From Streptomyces sp. BV286 (GTDB lineage Bacteria; Actinomycetota; Actinomycetes; Streptomycetales; Streptomycetaceae), in contig NZ_JAHRIB010000209.1 in assembly GCF_019090165.1 (NCBI RefSeq), positions 20,030 to 84,029 of the forward strand: 64,000 nt of DNA, read 5' to 3'. The notes beneath the pieces were generated by a model. That model was not told where the DNA came from, did not search any database, and worked only from the letters and a program-made list of their open reading frames with translations. A program made the translations under genes and the position numbers. Below are positions 60,995 to 64,000 of the stretch, piece after piece (positions within the stretch are counted from its first letter, which is position 1; each line of letters starts with the position of its first letter).

Positions 60995-61411
60995 TAAGTA
61001 CCCGACCTCCCTTACCCGGGCTGGACCGGAACCGCTGCCCCGGTGCCAGGACTCCGACGGAAGCGATCTGTGGGTGGCCGGGGACGAGACCCGCGATCAG
61101 ATCATCGGGTTCTACCGGCGCACTTGGGAACACTCCGACGCGACGATCAACGAGCTCCCCCTCGACGCCCCGGCCACGTGCCCTGGTGGCCGGAGCCCTG
61201 TCCCAACACGAACCTGTTCGCCGTCCTGGTCCATGTCCTCGGCGAGCCCATCCGGCAAACCCGGCACGCCGACATCCTGCGCGAGGGCCTCGACGGCCGT
61301 ACCAGGGTGCGCGCCGAACACCGAGAAGCAGATCGACAAGAAGGCCCGTGCAGGCTACTGCGCGAAGATCGAGAAGGCCGCCAAGTCGGCCGCGCACCAA
61401 TCAAGACGTAG
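60995..61411 (+). pseudogene. DinB/DUF664-type protein, frameshifted remnant
   Basis: One plus frame gives SDLWVAGDETRDQIIGFYRR and TWEHSDATINELPLDAPA. At about 61175 the reading must change frame to GHVPWWPEPCPNTNLFAVLV and HVLGEPIRQTRHADILREGL, then DGRTRVRAEHREAD. The residue pattern (HVxGExxRHxGHAD) is that of DUF664 mycothiol-dependent proteins. The N-terminal helix with the first His is missing. It is a broken gene. Confidence 0.7.
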
Positions 61412-61661
61412 ACCCAATGCCGCTGCTCTGGAAGTGGTTTCCGTCCACGTCACTGTCGCGGTCGCAATCATCCCTGCAGGGCGATGCGGGCGGTGATGCG
61501 TTTACCGACCGGCTCCCGCCGGATCTCCAGACTTTCAGTAACCCCCACACCTGCTCTCACCAGTGCCTTAAGGTCCGGCCTAGAGGAACGAACGGTTGTC
61601 CGCCGCACTATCGGGGCAGACTTGCCGCGCATAGCGTGCCGAGGCTGGAGAGTCCCGGTCA
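61412..61661. other. intergenic region before the STAS gene
   Basis: There are 250 bases with no gene seen. It must contain the promoter of the STAS gene, but no stress-sigma promoter pattern could be picked with confidence. Confidence 0.4.
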
Positions 61662-62051
61662 GTGAACGCAGTCGAGGAAACGGTGACAGACGACATCCAC
61701 AGAGCGCCCGAGCCCAATCGGCTGTCGATCAGCCACACCACCATCGACGGCATCCGGGTGGTCACCGTGCGCGGCGAGATCGACGACACCGCCAAGGATC
61801 TGCTCACCCAGGCCTTGCTGCCCCCGGCCGGCGCGACCCTGCCGCGGGTGGTGGCGGACCTCAGCGGGGTGACCTTCATGGACTCCAGCGGCATCAACGT
61901 CTTCGTCTTCGCTCACCGGGCCGTGAGCAGCGCACAGGGCTGGCTGCGCATCGCCGGCGCCCAGGAAGCCGTCCTGCGGGTCCTTCAGATCGTCGGCCTG
62001 GACGACATCATCCCCTGCCATCCCACCCTTGAGCGGGCCCTCACCGCCTGA
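61662..62051 (+). CDS. STAS-domain anti-anti-sigma factor
   Basis: This 129-residue protein has a STAS fold: IRVVTVRGEIDDTAKDLLTQ, VVADLSGVTFMDSSGINVFV with the phospho-acceptor Ser pair, and AVLRVLQIVGLDDIIPCHPT. It is the SpoIIAA/RsbV type, which binds an anti-sigma kinase when unphosphorylated. The GTG at 61662 or GTG at 61683 may be the start. Its natural partner could be the RsbW-like ATPase convergent at 62282. Confidence 0.9.
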   Translation: MNAVEETVTDDIHRAPEPNRLSISHTTIDGIRVVTVRGEIDDTAKDLLTQALLPPAGATLPRVVADLSGVTFMDSSGINVFVFAHRAVSSAQGWLRIAGAQEAVLRVLQIVGLDDIIPCHPTLERALTA

Positions 62052-62281
62052 CTCTTCGCGCCGCTGTGGCACCAGCTCTTCATCTGCCCGTTCCGGCCGA
62101 CTGCAGCGTATTCGTCAGCCGTACCGTGGCCGCCGCTGGCTCCTCGCCGGCGCGGCCATCGACCACACCGACGACGAGTCCGAGGCACTGTCGAGGGCGA
62201 CCGCCTGCCCCACGCCCCCCGCTCATCGCTCTGTCTCTTGCAGTGGGCGGCCACCGCACAGATGGCCGCCCACGCACGCTG
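62052..62281. other. intergenic region between convergent genes
   Basis: There are 230 bases between the STAS stop and the ATPase stop. A terminator is expected, but no perfect hairpin was found by eye. Confidence 0.35.
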
Positions 62282-62596
62282 TCACAAGCTGAGGTAGAAG
62301 CGTACGGTCGTGCCGTCGTCGTCGGTGTGCACGCGCACCAGGTCGGCCACGTAGTGGACCAGCAGCAGGCCCCGGCCGCCTATCTGGCCGCGTTCCGGTG
62401 GGCGGCGGCCGGCCAGCGGATCGGTCAGCCGACCCGAATCCCGGACCTCACAAACCAGCTGCCCCTGCTCGGCCCAGACGGCGAGTGTCCCGCGGCCTCC
62501 GCCGTGGACCACGCTGTTGGTCGTCAGCTCCGCGACCGCCAGCTCCACGTCCATCAGCCGCTCCCCCACCAGGCCCAGCCGCATCGCCTGGGCTAG
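62282..62596 (-). pseudogene. RsbW-like ATP-binding regulator, cut by IS701-type element
   Basis: The readable part is the C-terminal two thirds of an anti-sigma/serine kinase ATPase: LMDVELAVAELTTNSVVHGG (N box), VCEVRDSGRLTDP (G1 box) and IGGRGLLLVHYVADLVRVHT (G2 box). Reading leftward, sense begins directly at the CTAG duplicate with LAQAMRLGLVGERL, and the bases before it are insertion sequence. The missing N-terminus should lie beyond base 64000. Confidence 0.85.
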
Positions 62597-64000
62597 TACT
62601 GCAACGGTGCTTGTTCTGATTGATGGGCAGTTGTCAGGGGCTGTGTCCGCGTCTTTTGTAGTGGCTGGTGCGGGCTTGGTGCTGGCGTCGGCGTCGCCAG
62701 TGTGACCAGTGCAGGATGTGGTCGACCGGGGTGGGTCGGCGGTCGGTGAGGCGGGTGATCAGGCGTCTGATCTCGGCGAGGCTGAGGTGGATGAGCTGGG
62801 AGGATCCGTTTCTGCTTTGTCCGTGTCCAGCTGGCGGGCCCGCAGGACGGTCAGGCAGGCGTGGGCGGCCATGGCCAGGGTCATGTGGCGGTGCCAGCCG
62901 GGGTAGCGGCGGACTTGGTAGTCGTCCAGGCCGCATTCCTGCTTCGCGGTCTGGAAGCACTCCTCCACGGCCCACCGACTGCCCGCGATGCGGATCAGGT
63001 CGTCGAGGGTGGTCTCCGCGGGGCAGTAGGCGATGTAGTAGGAGATCTCCTCCGGGCGGCTGACGCTGCGGCGGGCGATCACCCAGTGCCGGCGGTCGGG
63101 TCGGTGCCAAGGGCGGACCTCGACGCGGGCCCAGTCGTAGATCCGCTGTCCATGGGCACCTTGGCCGCAGGAGCGGCGCTTCCACTTCTGCCGTGCAAGG
63201 CCGGGGAACAAGTCATGGACGGGATGGTCGAGGGCCCAGCGGGTGACGACGGTGTCGTGCCGGGTGGTGGCCATGACGTGGAAGACGTCCGCCTGCTCCA
63301 ACTCGAAGCGCCAGCCCTTGCTGAAGCCATAGGCGGCATCCGCCGTCACCCACCCGAACGGAATCTTCTCCGCGATCGCCCGGCGGACCATCGCCTTGGC
63401 CATGGCCACCTTCGTCTCGAAGGCGACGCTGTCGTCGATGCCTGCCCGTCGGCACCGCTCCCGGTCGTCCGTCCATGACGTGGGCAGATACAAGCGGCGG
63501 TCGATCAGCGTGCGCCCGCGCCCAGTGGCGTAGGCGAGGAACACACCGACCTGGCAGTTCTCGGTACGGCCCGCGGTGCCGGAGTACTGCCTTTGCACGC
63601 CGGCCGAACGGACGCCCTTCTTGAGGAAGCCGGTGTCATCGACGACCAGGACGGCATCCCGGTCTCCGAGATGTTCTACGACGTACTCGCGCACGTCGTC
63701 CAGGACCTCGTCGGCGTCCCACTCGATCCGGTTCAGCAACCGGTGGATGCGATCGGGGCCCGCGTGCCCGGCCTCCTCCGCCAGCGTCCAGCCGTTCTTG
63801 CGCTCCAGCGGCGCAACCAATCCCCTCATGTATGCGAGCGCCGAATCCCGCGGCTCCGACCGGCTGAACCGGTGCACGAACCGCCCGTGCACAGCGTCCA
63901 GTTCACTCGCCCACAACCTGACATCAGCAAGGTCCCCACCCATAACCTCACCAACGACTGACCTGGCCAGCAGTCACGGCAAGCACCGTTGCAGTACTAG
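62593..64000. mobile_element. complete IS701-family insertion sequence with CTAG target duplication
   Basis: Terminal inverted repeats TACTGCAACGGTGCTTG (62597-62613) and CAAGCACCGTTGCAGTA (63980-63996) are perfect over 17 bases. They enclose 1400 bases with one transposase gene. CTAG at 62593-62596 and 63997-64000 is the target-site duplication, agreeing with the YTAR targets of the IS701 family. The element interrupts the RsbW-like ATPase gene. The second duplicate is also the end of the window. Confidence 0.93.
62634..63943 (-). CDS. IS701-family transposase, frameshifted near the C-terminus
   Basis: The frame from ATG 63943 encodes 394 residues with the DDE-type residues in VLVVDDTGFLKKGVRSAG, FGWVTADAAYGFSKGWRFEL and SRWAVEECFQTAKQECGLDD. 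It leaves the family pattern after ARQLDTDKAE, ending in a Ser/Pro-rich tail at 62759. The usual ending, LIHLSLAEIRRLITRLTDRR and ILHWSHWRRRRQHQARTSHY, is present in the -1 frame and runs to 62634. A single -1 shift at about 62805-62830 would restore a protein of about 436 residues. No classic slippery heptamer is visible, so a mutation is more likely than programmed shifting. Confidence 0.9.

Noticed and set aside
1..64000. tRNA, rRNA, riboswitch or CRISPR elements
   Set aside because: No cloverleaf, conserved rRNA segment, riboswitch core or regularly spaced repeats were seen on reading; a covariance-model search was not possible here.

Overview
The window is high-GC actinobacterial DNA, almost certainly from a Streptomyces-type chromosome. 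Frequent GTG starts, four-base GTGA/ATGA gene overlaps, mycothiol-dependent enzymes, MmyB-, HxlR- and MarR-type regulators, a VanJ-like protein and DUF6924/DUF3224 proteins all point that way. No rRNA or tRNA gene was recognised. The many broken genes and insertion-sequence remnants suggest an accessory region, perhaps a chromosome arm.

Region 1 (1-9.9 kb) holds the tail of an alpha/beta hydrolase, a small ABM-domain protein and a tightly coupled leftward operon (970-8870) that matches the salicylyl-CoA/gentisate route known from Streptomyces sp. WA46 (sdg genes). Its genes encode a salicylyl-AMP ligase, an ADP-forming acyl-CoA synthetase-like protein, a salicylyl-CoA 5-hydroxylase, a maleylpyruvate isomerase-like protein, a fumarylpyruvate hydrolase-like protein and gentisate 1,2-dioxygenase. 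A divergent IclR regulator sits beside an inverted repeat.

Region 2 (9.9-17.8 kb) mixes remnants (ADH/ALDH scar, aceE-like pseudogene, frameshifted Lrp regulator) with a Tat-tagged hydroxybenzoate-decarboxylase-like amidohydrolase, an aldehyde dehydrogenase, a short-chain dehydrogenase and two duplicated MarR regulators.

Region 3 (18.2-22.1 kb) is an ABC exporter followed by a NarL-type two-component system. Region 4 (22.3-26.1 kb) is an exported PaoABC-like molybdenum hydroxylase operon. The promoter-proximal DNA and Tat leader of its iron-sulphur gene are a copy of those of the amidohydrolase at 11.5 kb.

Region 5 (26.5-35 kb) is a second aromatic catabolic module. A FAD aromatic hydroxylase is divergent from a leftward operon of SnoaL-like protein, extradiol-type VOC dioxygenase, FAH hydrolase, methyltransferase-like protein, cupin, zinc alcohol dehydrogenase and a broken hydrolase. 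A TetR gene lies alongside, and a 17-bp motif occurs at both divergent promoters and again before the aceE-like pseudogene. The substrate is not apparent, and I regard this as the best candidate for an undescribed system.

Region 6 (35.2-46.5 kb) has stand-alone redox enzymes with cognate regulators (quinone oxidoreductase, PPOX, SDR, AraC, flavodoxin-like oxidoreductase with XRE, NmrA with HxlR), a HIT protein, and a mosaic of broken genes at 37.7-38.6 kb. Region 7 (46.5-55.3 kb) has a DUF418 membrane protein, a second NarL-type two-component system, then a cell-envelope module of VanJ-like protein, D-Ala-D-Ala carboxypeptidase and OmpR-type two-component system, plus a secreted trypsin-like protease. 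Region 8 (55.3-64 kb) has small Streptomyces-specific proteins, a secreted beta-propeller protein, an MBL hydrolase with divergent HxlR, a PRC-barrel protein, a STAS antagonist, and an RsbW-like ATPase gene cut by a complete IS701-family element. The element's CTAG target duplication forms the last four bases of the window.
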